DNA of 64,000 nt from an uncultured Roseburia sp. GTDB taxonomy: Bacteria; Bacillota; Clostridia; Lachnospirales; Lachnospiraceae. The translations under genes and the position numbers were made by a program. Positions 48,027 through 56,547 of the stretch are shown here, piece by piece. Position 1 is the first letter of the stretch. Every line of letters begins with the position of its first letter. The DNA is taken from the NCBI GenBank assembly GCA_947573605.1, contig CANPGM010000007.1, forward strand, positions 19,431-83,430, in the 5' to 3' direction. The notes under the pieces are model-generated. The model was not told where the DNA came from. It ran no database searches and was given only the letters and a program-made list of their open reading frames with translations.

Positions 48027-49343
48027 ATGAAGACAGAAAAAACAGCGGCGCTGCATAACCTCGGCTGTAAAGTAAACGCCTATGAGACAGAGGCGATGCG
48101 GCAGATGTTAGAAGAAGCAGGATATCAGATTGTACCGTTTACGGAAACGGCGGATGTCTACGTGATTAATACCTGTTCCGTTACCAATATGGCGGACCGA
48201 AAATCAAGGCAGATGCTACACCGTGCCAAAAAAAAGAATCCGGATGCAATTGTAGTTGCAGCAGGCTGTTATGTACAGACGAAGGAAAAACAGGTTTTTC
48301 TTGACGATGCCGTAGACATTATTATTGGAAACAATAGAAAGAGCGAGTTAATCGAACAGCTTTCGGAATTTGAAAAAAATCGGCGGAAAAGCAAATGTAT
48401 CTCGGATATCAATCATGAAAAGCAAAAATACGAAGAATTGTCTCTTAAAAAAACATCGGAACATACAAGGGCGTTTTTAAAGGTGCAGGACGGATGCGAC
48501 CAGTTCTGCAGTTACTGCATTATTCCGTATGCCAGAGGAAGGGTCAGAAGCAGAAAAACGGCGGAAGTATTAAAAGAAGTCGAAAGCCTGTCGGCAAACG
48601 GCTTTAAAGAGGTAGTGCTGACCGGAATTCATTTAAGTTCTTTTGGGATAGATACCGGAGAAACGCTGTTGGATTTGATTGCCCGGATTCATGAGAATGA
48701 GGGGATCGAACGGATTCGTCTGGGAAGTTTAGAGCCTCGAATTATAACGGAGGAATTTGTAAAAACGCTGTCCGGGTTTCCGAAGCTCTGTCCGCATTTT
48801 CATCTCTCTTTACAGAGCGGGTGCGACGGGACATTAAAACGTATGAATCGCCGTTATACGACTTTGGAATATAAGGCTTGCTGCGATCTTTTACGCCACT
48901 ATTTTTCTCATCCTGCAATAACTACTGATGTAATAGTGGGATTTCCGGGAGAAACGGACGAGGAATTTTCAGATACAAAACATTTCCTGCAGGAAATCGG
49001 ATTTTATGAAATGCATATTTTCCCGTATTCGAAACGCGAGGGAACGAAGGCGGCGGAAATGAAAGGACAGGTGCCGGAGGAAACAAAGCGTTTGCGCAGC
49101 GGGGAACTTTTGGCGATGGAACAGGAAATGTCGCGGAAATTCCGGGAATATTATCCGGGAAAAGCTGTTACCATATTAACGGAGGAGGAATGGACTTACG
49201 AAGGGATACGTTATCATATCGGTTATACCGGTGAGTATGTAAAGGCGGCGGTAAAAGCGGATCATAAGCCGGTTAACCGGTTCGCGACGGGAAAGCTTGG
49301 AGAGCTTCTAAAAGACGATATCTATCTTTTGGTTGAATTTTAG
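48027..49343 (+). CDS. mtaB: tRNA ms2t6A37 methylthiotransferase MtaB
   Basis: 438 residues. Radical SAM enzyme adding a methylthio group to t6A37 of tRNA reading ANN codons. N-terminal MTTase cysteines begin at LHNLGCKVNAYETEA; the radical SAM motif is CDQFCSYCIIPYARGRVRSR; a TRAM-like C-terminus follows. The residue signature fits MtaB rather than MiaB or RimO. ATG 48027 with GAGAGG upstream is used; ATG 48015 is an alternative. A GCCG-AAA-CGGC hairpin (48001-48011) sits just 5' of the ribosome site. Confidence 0.93.
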   Translation: MKTEKTAALHNLGCKVNAYETEAMRQMLEEAGYQIVPFTETADVYVINTCSVTNMADRKSRQMLHRAKKKNPDAIVVAAGCYVQTKEKQVFLDDAVDIIIGNNRKSELIEQLSEFEKNRRKSKCISDINHEKQKYEELSLKKTSEHTRAFLKVQDGCDQFCSYCIIPYARGRVRSRKTAEVLKEVESLSANGFKEVVLTGIHLSSFGIDTGETLLDLIARIHENEGIERIRLGSLEPRIITEEFVKTLSGFPKLCPHFHLSLQSGCDGTLKRMNRRYTTLEYKACCDLLRHYFSHPAITTDVIVGFPGETDEEFSDTKHFLQEIGFYEMHIFPYSKREGTKAAEMKGQVPEETKRLRSGELLAMEQEMSRKFREYYPGKAVTILTEEEWTYEGIRYHIGYTGEYVKAAVKADHKPVNRFATGKLGELLKDDIYLLVEF

Positions 49344-49558
49344 GACAAATTATATTAGAATAAGAACAGCAATGCTTGTATCGATTAAGAGCGTAAGAAA
49401 ATCGCTTTCAAACTACTAAATCAGGCAAAGTCGGGGCAGGCCTTTGATTTTGCACGGGGTATAAGGTTGAAAGAAAAACGCTTTCAACCCGGAATTTGTG
49501 CCGGCGCACAAAGTTCCTCCTTATGAGAAGCCGCTAAAGCGGCGGAATGAGAGGAAAA
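49344..49558 (+). other. Leader of the ireB operon with three hairpins
   Basis: No gene is visible. It holds GGTTGAAAG/CTTTCAACC (about 49466-49490), a TTTGTGC/GCACAAA stem (about 49495-49512) and GCCGC-TAAA-GCGGC (49530-49543). The last is directly followed by GGAATGAGAGG, the ireB ribosome site. None ends in a T-run, so these look like leader structures. Confidence 0.55.
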
Positions 49559-49822
49559 ATGCAGAACATCAATAATACACAATATTTTAAAGTTGAAAAG
49601 GAACCGGAATTGCAGGTAAAGGATGTGCTTGCAATTGTATATCGTGCTTTGAGCGAAAAAGGATATAATCCAGTGAATCAGATTGTAGGTTACATTATGT
49701 CAGGCGATCCGACCTATATTACCAGTCATAAAAATGCAAGAAGTTTGATTATGAAAGTAGAACGCGACGAACTTGTGGAAGAGATTTTGAGAGATTATAT
49801 TAAAAACAACAGCTGGAATTAA
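49559..49822 (+). CDS. ireB: IreB-family regulatory phosphoprotein
   Basis: 87 residues (former UPF0297/DUF965). N-terminus [19 protein letters not shown] with the Thr-containing stretch and [17 protein letters not shown] match IreB, which in Enterococcus is phosphorylated by the PASTA kinase IreK and modulates cell-wall stress resistance. The kinase is not in the window. ATG 49559 with GAGAGG is preferred. First gene of the conserved ireB-ruvX-DUF1292 set. Confidence 0.93.
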   Translation: MQNINNTQYFKVEKEPELQVKDVLAIVYRALSEKGYNPVNQIVGYIMSGDPTYITSHKNARSLIMKVERDELVEEILRDYIKNNSWN

Positions 49823-49890
49823 AGCGGATACAAAAGTTTCGTGGTTTTGTTCCAAATATGACAGGTTACAGAAAGGGCATGGTTTTTTTA

Positions 49891-50337
49891 ATGAGGATAC
49901 TGGGTTTGGATTTCGGTTCAAAGACGGTAGGAGCTGCTGTCAGCGACGAGCTTTTCATCACGGCGCAGGGACTTGAAATTATAAGACGGGAATCTGAAAA
50001 TAAATTACGGCGGACATTAGCGAGGATTGAAGAGCTGGTAAAAGAATACGGGGCGGAGCGTATTGTTCTGGGATATCCGAAGAATATGAACAATACGGAA
50101 GGCGAGCGTTGCGAAAAAACAAAGGATTTTAAAGAAATGCTGGAAAGACGTACCGGTCTTTCCGTTATTTTATGGGACGAAAGGCTTACCACTGTTTCTG
50201 CGGACCGCTATATGAAAGAGCGCGGAATACGCAGGGAAAATCGTAAAAATTATGTAGACGAGATTGCGGCCGTTTTTATTCTGCAGAGTTATCTGGATTA
50301 TCTGCGAATGGAAAAAGGGACGAATGCGGATATATGA
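49891..50337 (+). CDS. ruvX: YqgF/RuvX-family Holliday-junction resolvase-like nuclease
   Basis: 148 residues from ATG 49891. RNase H fold: [51 protein letters not shown] and [15 protein letters not shown]. Homologues take part in 16S rRNA 5' end maturation and have resolvase-like activity. An upstream start at 49858 lacks a ribosome site. It is in the same order as in other Firmicutes, between ireB and a DUF1292 gene. Confidence 0.94.
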   Translation: MRILGLDFGSKTVGAAVSDELFITAQGLEIIRRESENKLRRTLARIEELVKEYGAERIVLGYPKNMNNTEGERCEKTKDFKEMLERRTGLSVILWDERLTTVSADRYMKERGIRRENRKNYVDEIAAVFILQSYLDYLRMEKGTNADI

Positions 50338-50353
50338 AAAGAATGGAGCATAT

Positions 50354-50611
50354 ATGGAAAAGGTGACGTTTATAGATCCGGAAACAAAAGAGGAAATTGA
50401 ATTTTTCGTTGTGGAAGAGACAAAGGTAAACGGAAAGAAGTATCTCTTTGTTACGGAAAAAGAAGACGGCGACAGTGACGCATATATTTTAGAAGAGATT
50501 GCCGATAATAACGAGAATGTCATGTACAGGATGGTGGAGGACGATTCTCTGCTGGCTGCTCTTGGTAAAGTATTTGCAGAATTGATCGAAGACGCGGATA
50601 TTGCGTATTAA
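50354..50611 (+). CDS. DUF1292 protein (YrzB-like)
   Basis: 85 residues from ATG 50354, with GGAG at 5 nt. The acidic small protein VTFIDPETKEEIEFFVVEETKVNGKKYLFVTEKEDGD is typical of DUF1292, third gene of the ireB-ruvX cluster in Firmicutes. The function is unknown. The C-terminal DSLLAALGKVFAELIEDADI extends beyond the core domain. Confidence 0.9.
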   Translation: MEKVTFIDPETKEEIEFFVVEETKVNGKKYLFVTEKEDGDSDAYILEEIADNNENVMYRMVEDDSLLAALGKVFAELIEDADIAY

Positions 50612-50646
50612 CATTGTGACAGTGAAAAATTAATGGAGGTAATATT

Positions 50647-52314
50647 TTGAAGCAACAGGAAAAAAAATCGAAGCTTAAAATCATCCCTTTGGGTGGTTTG
50701 GAGCAGATCGGTATGAACATTACTGCCTTTGAATACGAAGACAGTATTATTGTCGTGGATTGCGGCTTGTCCTTTCCGGAGGACGACATGTACGGGATTG
50801 ATCTCGTTATCCCGGACGTATCCTATCTGAAGGACAATATAGATAAAGTAAAGGGATTTTTTATCACGCACGGTCATGAAGACCATATCGGAGCCATTCC
50901 CTATGTGTTAAGGGACATTAACGTTCCGCTGTATGCAACGAAGCTGACAATCGGAATTATCGAGAATAAGCTGAAAGAACACAATATGCTTACAAAGGTT
51001 AAACGAAAAGTTGTAAAATACGGTCAGCATATAAATCTGGGATGTTTTCGGGTAGAGTTTATTAAGACAAATCACAGTATCCAGGACGCGGCGGCGCTCG
51101 CCATCTATTCTCCCGCCGGAACGGTGATTCATACAGGAGATTTCAAGGTGGACTATACGCCGGTGTTCGGCGATGCGATAGATTTACAGCGTTTTGGAGA
51201 AATCGGAAAAAAGGGCGTGCTGGCTCTGATGTGCGACAGCACGAATGCGGAGCGTCCGGGTTTTACAATGTCGGAGAAAACGGTCGGACGTACGATCGAC
51301 GCGATTTTCGAAGATCATAAAAATTCGCGGATTATTATTGCGACTTTCGCTTCGAATGTTGACCGCGTGCAGCAGATTATCAATGCTGCGTATAAGAACG
51401 GCCGTAAAGTGATTGTAGAAGGCCGCAGTATGGTAAATATTATCGGAACGGCGACGGAGCTCGGCTATATCAGTATTCCGGAGAATACGCTGATTGATAT
51501 CGAGGAGCTTCGACACTATCCCGACGAACAGACGGTAATTATCACAACGGGAAGCCAGGGAGAATCAATGGCTGCGCTTTCCCGCATGGCGTCCGGCATT
51601 CACCGGAAGGTAACCATCAAGCCGAACGATACGATTGTGTTGAGTTCTAACCCGATACCGGGAAATGAAAAAGCAGTCTCTAACATTATCAATGAATTAT
51701 CCATGAAGGGCGCGAATGTGATCTTTCAGGACGTACACGTTTCGGGCCATGCGTGCCAGGAGGAAATAAAGTTAATTTATTCTCTCGTAAGGCCGAAATA
51801 TTCGGTTCCTATCCACGGAGAATACAGGCACCTGATTGCACAGGCAAAGGTAGCCGAAGGTCTCGGCATTCGGAAAGACGATATTTTCATTCTGTCTTCG
51901 GGAGAAGTGCTGGAAATGGACGAAGAAGGCGCGGCAGTAAACGGTAAGGTTCATACCGGGGCAATTATGGTAGACGGACTGGGCGTCGGTGACGTCGGCA
52001 ATATTGTACTGCGTGACAGACAGCATCTGGCCGAAGATGGAATTATAATTGTAGTAATGACTTTGGAAGGCGGTTCCGGAAGACTTCTTGCCGGTCCGGA
52101 TATTGTTTCAAGAGGATTCGTCTATGTGAGAGGCGCGGAGACTCTTATGGAAGAGGCGAAACAGCTTCTCGAAGAAAAAATGCAGTATTGTATGGATAAA
52201 AATATCACGGATTGGGGCAGGATAAAAACGGAAATCAAGGATTCGCTCGGTGATTTTGTGTGGAAGGAAACAAAAAGACGGCCGATGATCATGCCGATTA
52301 TTATGGAAATATAA
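50647..52314 (+). CDS. rnj: Ribonuclease J
   Basis: 555 residues. 5'-3' exo- and endoribonuclease of the metallo-beta-lactamase/beta-CASP group, central to mRNA decay and rRNA maturation. Metal site HGHEDHIGAIPYVL (about 75-88), beta-CASP motifs TNAERPGFTMSE, GRSMVNI and the HACQEEIKL region, and a C-terminal domain are visible. The start is TTG 50647 with GGAGG 7 nt upstream; no ATG is available before the conserved KIIPLGGLEQIG. Confidence 0.95.
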   Translation: MKQQEKKSKLKIIPLGGLEQIGMNITAFEYEDSIIVVDCGLSFPEDDMYGIDLVIPDVSYLKDNIDKVKGFFITHGHEDHIGAIPYVLRDINVPLYATKLTIGIIENKLKEHNMLTKVKRKVVKYGQHINLGCFRVEFIKTNHSIQDAAALAIYSPAGTVIHTGDFKVDYTPVFGDAIDLQRFGEIGKKGVLALMCDSTNAERPGFTMSEKTVGRTIDAIFEDHKNSRIIIATFASNVDRVQQIINAAYKNGRKVIVEGRSMVNIIGTATELGYISIPENTLIDIEELRHYPDEQTVIITTGSQGESMAALSRMASGIHRKVTIKPNDTIVLSSNPIPGNEKAVSNIINELSMKGANVIFQDVHVSGHACQEEIKLIYSLVRPKYSVPIHGEYRHLIAQAKVAEGLGIRKDDIFILSSGEVLEMDEEGAAVNGKVHTGAIMVDGLGVGDVGNIVLRDRQHLAEDGIIIVVMTLEGGSGRLLAGPDIVSRGFVYVRGAETLMEEAKQLLEEKMQYCMDKNITDWGRIKTEIKDSLGDFVWKETKRRPMIMPIIMEI

Positions 52315-52600
52315 ATCGAATGGAGATTCACTAAGAAGCCGCTCAAAAAGGCGCGCCTCCTAAGAGAATCTAACCATTCATTGGAAGAACGCAGGAGCGG
52401 CGTTCTTCAAAAATTATTTTTGAAAATGTATAAAAATGCGAATCGAATGGAGATTCACTAAGAAGCCGCGCAAGAAGGCGCGTCTCCTAAGAGAATCTAA
52501 CCATTCATTGGAAGAACGCAGGAGCGGCGTTCTTCAAAAATTATTTTTGAAAATGTATAAATATGTGAATCGAATGGAGATTCACTAAGAAGCCGCGCCA
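52314..52600 (+). repeat. 127-bp tandem direct repeat, 2.25 copies, between rnj and the YlbF gene
   Basis: Units start at 52314, 52441 and 52568 with exact 127-bp spacing; the third is cut after about 32 bp. Units 1 and 2 differ at only a few positions. Each full unit holds a GAATGGAGATTC/GAATCTAACCATTC stem with a 2-nt bulge, a variable GC tip hairpin and a perfect GAAGAACGC/GCGTTCTTC hairpin followed by AAAAATTATTTTT. The stretch 52315-52635 has no gene. Confidence 0.9.
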
Positions 52601-52635
52601 AAAGGGCGGGATTGTGTTTTTTACGGGAGACAGAA

Positions 52636-52977
52636 ATGAAACAGATAGAAGAAGCGATTGAAATACTTGGAAATGCAATCCGGGGAAGCGCAGAGTATAA
52701 GCGGTATCAGGAGAAAAAAGAACGGCTTCATCATCTGCCCGAGTTGGAAAAACAGGTAATGGAATATCGAAGGAAAAATTTTGAACTCCAGAACAGCCAA
52801 AATGCGGCGGGACTTTATGAAGCGACGGCTCAGTTTGAACAGGAGTACCGGGAATTCCGAAAGAATCCTTATGTGTCCGAATATCTTGCGGCGGAGCTTG
52901 CAATCTGCCGAATTGTACAGCAAATTAACTGGACCCTGATTGAGGGGCTGGATTTTGAGGTCGGGTTTGAAGAATAA
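52636..52977 (+). CDS. YlbF/YmcA-family (Com_YlbF) helical protein
   Basis: 113 residues, mostly helical, with AIRGSAEYKRYQEKKERLHHLPELEKQVMEYRRKNFELQNSQN and a Tyr-rich second half. In Bacillus, YlbF, YmcA and YaaT form an Fe-S complex that steers RNase Y and mRNA maturation; this member follows an RNase J gene, which suits an RNA-decay role. ATG 52636 has GGGAGA at about 5 nt. Confidence 0.83.
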   Translation: MKQIEEAIEILGNAIRGSAEYKRYQEKKERLHHLPELEKQVMEYRRKNFELQNSQNAAGLYEATAQFEQEYREFRKNPYVSEYLAAELAICRIVQQINWTLIEGLDFEVGFEE

Positions 52978-53003
52978 TGGAAAGCGCGGCATGGAGGATT
53001 GGT

Positions 53004-53459
53004 ATGAACGTGAATAAAATTGTGTTTCGTTTTGTGAGTATCAGCTTTTCCGTACTGGTTTTACTGCTGGTATTTATCGGGCTGCTTCGGGCGGGAAGTT
53101 ACTGTTATGAATTCGGATATCGTGTGTTTACGGAAGAGCCGGTTGAAGCGGCGCCCGGAAGAGATATTGTGGTGCAGGTATCGGAAGATATGTCGGATAT
53201 GAGTATCGGAAATATGCTTGAGGAAAAAGGATTGATAGACAGTGGCAAGCTGTTTTTTATTCAGTTGAAACTATCCGTATATGCGGACAAATTAAATCCG
53301 GGAACCTATACGTTAAATACGTCGATGACCGCAAAGGAAATGATGGTGGTGATGTCGGCCGTTGCGGAGCCGGAAACAGAAGTGGACACTTCGGAGCCGG
53401 AGACGGTAAGCGAGCCGGAGGAAGAGTCCTCCGAGGAAAGTACAGGAGAGGAAAGTTGA
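53004..53459 (+). CDS. Short MltG/YceG-like membrane protein without catalytic domain
   Basis: 151 residues. One membrane span (about 8-30), then a small extracellular domain (about 50-115; DIVVQVSEDMSDMSIGNMLEEKGLI, KLNPGTYTLNTSMTAKEMM) like the LysM-like part of endolytic transglycosylase MltG. The catalytic YceG domain is absent and replaced by a Glu/Ser/Thr-rich tail. In Bacillus the gene before trmR is a full-length mltG (yrrL), so this may be a reduced relic or a regulator. ATG 53004 has GGAGG at 6 nt. Confidence 0.78.
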   Translation: MNVNKIVFRFVSISFSVLVLLLVFIGLLRAGSYCYEFGYRVFTEEPVEAAPGRDIVVQVSEDMSDMSIGNMLEEKGLIDSGKLFFIQLKLSVYADKLNPGTYTLNTSMTAKEMMVVMSAVAEPETEVDTSEPETVSEPEEESSEESTGEES

Positions 53460-54172
53460 CTGCGGAAGAAAGGCTGAAGGTGTTTATCAATTCCTTTGAT
53501 ACCGGCAACACCGCAGCGCTTGACGAAATAGAAAAGGCGGCGCTGGACTCGTATGTGCCGATTATCCGAAAGGAAATGCAGAGCTTTTTAAAATTGCTTT
53601 TGGCAATGAAGCGGCCGCGCCGGATTTTAGAGGTCGGGACGGCAGTCGGCTTTTCCGCGGTTTTAATGGCGGAATATAACCCGCAGGACTGTCATATTAC
53701 AACGATTGAAAATTACGGGAAACGAATCCCGATTGCGCTGGAAAATTTTAAAAAGGCCGGAAAGGAAGATCGGATTACGCTGTTGTACGGGGATGCGGCG
53801 GATTTGCTGAAAGAACTGGAAGGAACCTTTGATTTTATTTTTATGGACGCCGCAAAAGGACAGTATATTCATTTTCTGCCGGACGTTTTAAGGCTGCTTT
53901 CGGACGGAGGACTTCTGGTGTCGGATAACGTCTTACAGGACGGCGATATTTTAGAGTCCAGATATATCGTAACAAGAAGGAATCGGACGATTCATAAAAG
54001 AATGAGAGATTATCTGTATACGCTGACCCATCAGACAGAACTGGTGACATCAATTCTGCCGATCGGAGACGGGGTTACGGTCAGCACAAAATGCCGAAAT
54101 AAAGCGGTTCTAAGGGAGTGTGAGGATTGTTTTGAAAAAACCGGAATTATTGATACCGGCAGCCAGTCTTGA
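53456..54172 (+). CDS. trmR: SAM-dependent tRNA 5-hydroxyuridine O-methyltransferase (TrmR-like)
   Basis: 238 residues. Class I methyltransferase of the catechol-O-methyltransferase-like family: RPRRILEVGTAVGFSAVLMAEY (SAM binding), DFIFMDAAKGQY and VSDNVLQDGD. In Bacillus, TrmR (YrrM) methylates 5-hydroxyuridine 34 of tRNA and neighbours the TrhP genes, as here. The start is TTG 53456 after AGGAGAGG, overlapping the previous stop by 4 nt. Confidence 0.88.
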   Translation: MTAEERLKVFINSFDTGNTAALDEIEKAALDSYVPIIRKEMQSFLKLLLAMKRPRRILEVGTAVGFSAVLMAEYNPQDCHITTIENYGKRIPIALENFKKAGKEDRITLLYGDAADLLKELEGTFDFIFMDAAKGQYIHFLPDVLRLLSDGGLLVSDNVLQDGDILESRYIVTRRNRTIHKRMRDYLYTLTHQTELVTSILPIGDGVTVSTKCRNKAVLRECEDCFEKTGIIDTGSQS

Positions 54173-55355
54173 GGTGCTTCGGATTGCGGTAATATACGGA
54201 GCGGATGCGGTATATGTCGGCGGTGAAGCCTTTGGGCTGCGGGCAAAAGCAAAGAATTTTTCAATGGAGGAAATCAGAGAAGGAATCGCGTTTGCACATG
54301 CCCGCGGAGTAAAAGTTTATATTACGGCAAATATTCTCGCTCATAACGGCGATCTGGAAGGGATTCGAGCTTATTTTGAAGAATTAAAAGAGATAAAGCC
54401 GGACGCTCTGATTATTTCCGATCCGGGCGTTTTTATGCTTGCGAAAGAAATTTGTCCGGAGATCGAGCGCCATATCAGTACACAGGCAAATAATACGAAT
54501 TACGCGTCTTACCGGTTCTGGCATTCGATCGGGGCGAAGCGGGTTGTATCCGCAAGAGAACTGTCGCTTTCAGAACTGAAAGAAATCCGGGCGAATATCC
54601 CGGAAGAATTGGAAATTGAGACATTTGTTCACGGTGCAATGTGCATTTCTTATTCCGGACGCTGTCTGCTTTCCAATTATCTGACCGGAAGAGACGCCAA
54701 TCAGGGAGCATGTACGCATCCCTGCCGTTGGAAATATGCGGTAGTAGAGGAAACAAGACCGAATGAATATTTTCCGGTATATGAAAACGAGCGCGGAACT
54801 TATATTTTTAATTCCAAAGATTTATGTATGATTGAACATATCCCGGATCTGATGGAGGCGGGAATTGACAGTTTCAAAATTGAGGGCAGAATGAAGACGG
54901 CTCTCTATGTCGCTACCGTAGCGCGGACATACCGGAAGGCAATCGACGATTATACAGAGTCTGAAGAGCTTTATCGGAAGAACCTGCCCTGGTATCTGGA
55001 CCAGATATCGAATTGTACGTATCGCCAGTTTACAACGGGATTTTTTTACGGAAAACCGTCCGAAGAAGCTCAGATTTATGACAGTAATACCTATGTAAAA
55101 GAATATACTTATCTGGGGATTGTCGGAGAGCGGAATGAAAACGGTCTGTACCGAATCGAACAGAGAAACAAATTTTCAGTCGGCGAGGAAATAGAAGTGA
55201 TGAAGCCGGACGGCAGGAATGCAGTCGTTACCGTATTACGGATAGAGGATGAGGAAGGTACGGAGGTGCCCTGCGCGCCCCATCCGAAGCAGGTTTTATA
55301 TATCGACCTGGGGCAGCCGCTGGAGCAATATGATATTTTAAGAAGAAAAGAATAA
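54132..55355 (+). CDS. trhP: U32-family tRNA 5-hydroxyuridine synthesis protein (TrhP-like)
   Basis: About 407 residues. Annotated as peptidase U32, but linkage to trmR and sequence (KPELLIPAASLEVLRIAVIYGADAVYVGG) fit TrhP, which forms ho5U34 in tRNA. Fe-S cysteines appear in CISYSGRCLLSNYLTGRDANQGACTHPCRWKY split as Cys-x7-Cys-x15-Cys-x3-Cys. A C-terminal beta-barrel domain follows. Starts TTG 54132 and GTG 54120 are both possible; either overlaps trmR by 40-52 nt, so translation is coupled. Only one copy is present, against two in Bacillus. Confidence 0.88.
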   Translation: MKKPELLIPAASLEVLRIAVIYGADAVYVGGEAFGLRAKAKNFSMEEIREGIAFAHARGVKVYITANILAHNGDLEGIRAYFEELKEIKPDALIISDPGVFMLAKEICPEIERHISTQANNTNYASYRFWHSIGAKRVVSARELSLSELKEIRANIPEELEIETFVHGAMCISYSGRCLLSNYLTGRDANQGACTHPCRWKYAVVEETRPNEYFPVYENERGTYIFNSKDLCMIEHIPDLMEAGIDSFKIEGRMKTALYVATVARTYRKAIDDYTESEELYRKNLPWYLDQISNCTYRQFTTGFFYGKPSEEAQIYDSNTYVKEYTYLGIVGERNENGLYRIEQRNKFSVGEEIEVMKPDGRNAVVTVLRIEDEEGTEVPCAPHPKQVLYIDLGQPLEQYDILRRKE

Positions 55356-55388
55356 ATGCGGAGGACAGAAAGGGAGCGTGATTTGATT

Positions 55389-56447
55389 ATGGAACAGGAT
55401 AGATACGTGGCATACGTAGGTACCTATACGCACGAAAACAGCGTGGGAATACACATCTATGATGTGGACGTCGTAAACGGTTCAATGGCGGAACGAAAGG
55501 TTGTTCCGATTAATAATCCGTCCGATCTTGTAGTGTCAAAGAATAAAAAATTTCTTTATTCTATCGCAGACGAAGGGGTAGAGGCATTTAAAATTCTGCC
55601 GGACGGCGATCTTGAACCAATGAACGAACAGTGGATCGGCGGTATGAGAGGATGCTATGTAGAGGTGGACGATGAGAACAGATATTTATTTGTCGGAGGC
55701 CACCACGACGGCAGAGTGACGATGATGCATCTGAATGAAGACGGCAGTATCGGGAGTATCGCAGACGGGATTTTTCACAAGGGGATGGGAAGAAGTATCG
55801 CGCAGCGTAATTTTATTCCGCATGTCGACTGTGTAAAGCTTACGCCGGACCAGAAGTTTTTGTGCGCGGTGGACAACGGACTTGACCATGTGAAAGTATA
55901 TCGCGTGGACTATGAATACGGCAAACTGAAGCTGGTGGATATTATCCGCGGCAAGCTGGAATCCGCGCCCCGTATGATTCGCTTTTCCAGAAACGGCAAA
56001 TTTGCCTACGTTCTCTACGAATTGTCAAACACGGTGGAGGTTTACCGGTACGAGGTGATAAACGATATGCCGGTATTTGAACAGATTCAGACGATTACTA
56101 CGATGGCGCCCAAAGACGACGATGTGTGCGCCGCTTCCGGCATGGAGGTGTCTAAAAGCGGAAAGTATCTGTTTTGCAGCAATGCAGGCGTTAATTCGGT
56201 TGTCTGCTATGAAATTGACAGTGAATCGGGGTTGCTCTCAACCGTCTTTAACACGAAGGTAAACAGCGATTATCCGAAAGTGCTTGCGGTATTCCCGGAT
56301 GAAAAGCACTATTTGACGCTGAATAACAATTCCAATGATATCATGTTTTACCGCATTAATTTTGAAGATCAATATTCCACCTGGATGGGACATCCGATTA
56401 AAATCGATAAGCCAAACTGTATTTATATGTTAAGGCTTGCAGATTAG
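55389..56447 (+). CDS. Lactonase-family seven-bladed beta-propeller protein
   Basis: 352 residues. Repeated blade motifs (NPSDLVVSKNKKFLYSIAD, VKLTPDQKFLCAVDNGLDHV, SGKYLFCSNAGVNSVVCYEID) match the lactonase/YkgB family. Some members hydrolyse 6-phosphogluconolactone, but others have no demonstrated activity. It has no signal peptide. ATG 55389 is used; a TTG at 55383 is also possible. It is the last gene of the ireB to trhP stretch and is followed by a terminator. Confidence 0.87.
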   Translation: MEQDRYVAYVGTYTHENSVGIHIYDVDVVNGSMAERKVVPINNPSDLVVSKNKKFLYSIADEGVEAFKILPDGDLEPMNEQWIGGMRGCYVEVDDENRYLFVGGHHDGRVTMMHLNEDGSIGSIADGIFHKGMGRSIAQRNFIPHVDCVKLTPDQKFLCAVDNGLDHVKVYRVDYEYGKLKLVDIIRGKLESAPRMIRFSRNGKFAYVLYELSNTVEVYRYEVINDMPVFEQIQTITTMAPKDDDVCAASGMEVSKSGKYLFCSNAGVNSVVCYEIDSESGLLSTVFNTKVNSDYPKVLAVFPDEKHYLTLNNNSNDIMFYRINFEDQYSTWMGHPIKIDKPNCIYMLRLAD

Positions 56448-56462
56448 AGGGTTTGGAAACAG

Positions 56463-56503
56463 AAAAGCGCTGCGCTGATTTGGGTCGGTGCAGTGCTTTT
56501 TGC
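56463..56503 (+). terminator. Terminator after the lactonase-like gene
   Basis: AAAAGCGCTGC (56463-56473) pairs with GCAGTGCTTTT (56490-56500, one G-U), T-run to 56501. Confidence 0.8.
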
Positions 56504-56547
56504 GGTTTTCATCCTGTGGAAAAAAGGAAAGAGAAAAGAGGATTACT

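Noticed and set aside
52314..52600. CRISPR array
   Set aside because: The repeat unit is 127 bp and contiguous; there are no unique spacers.
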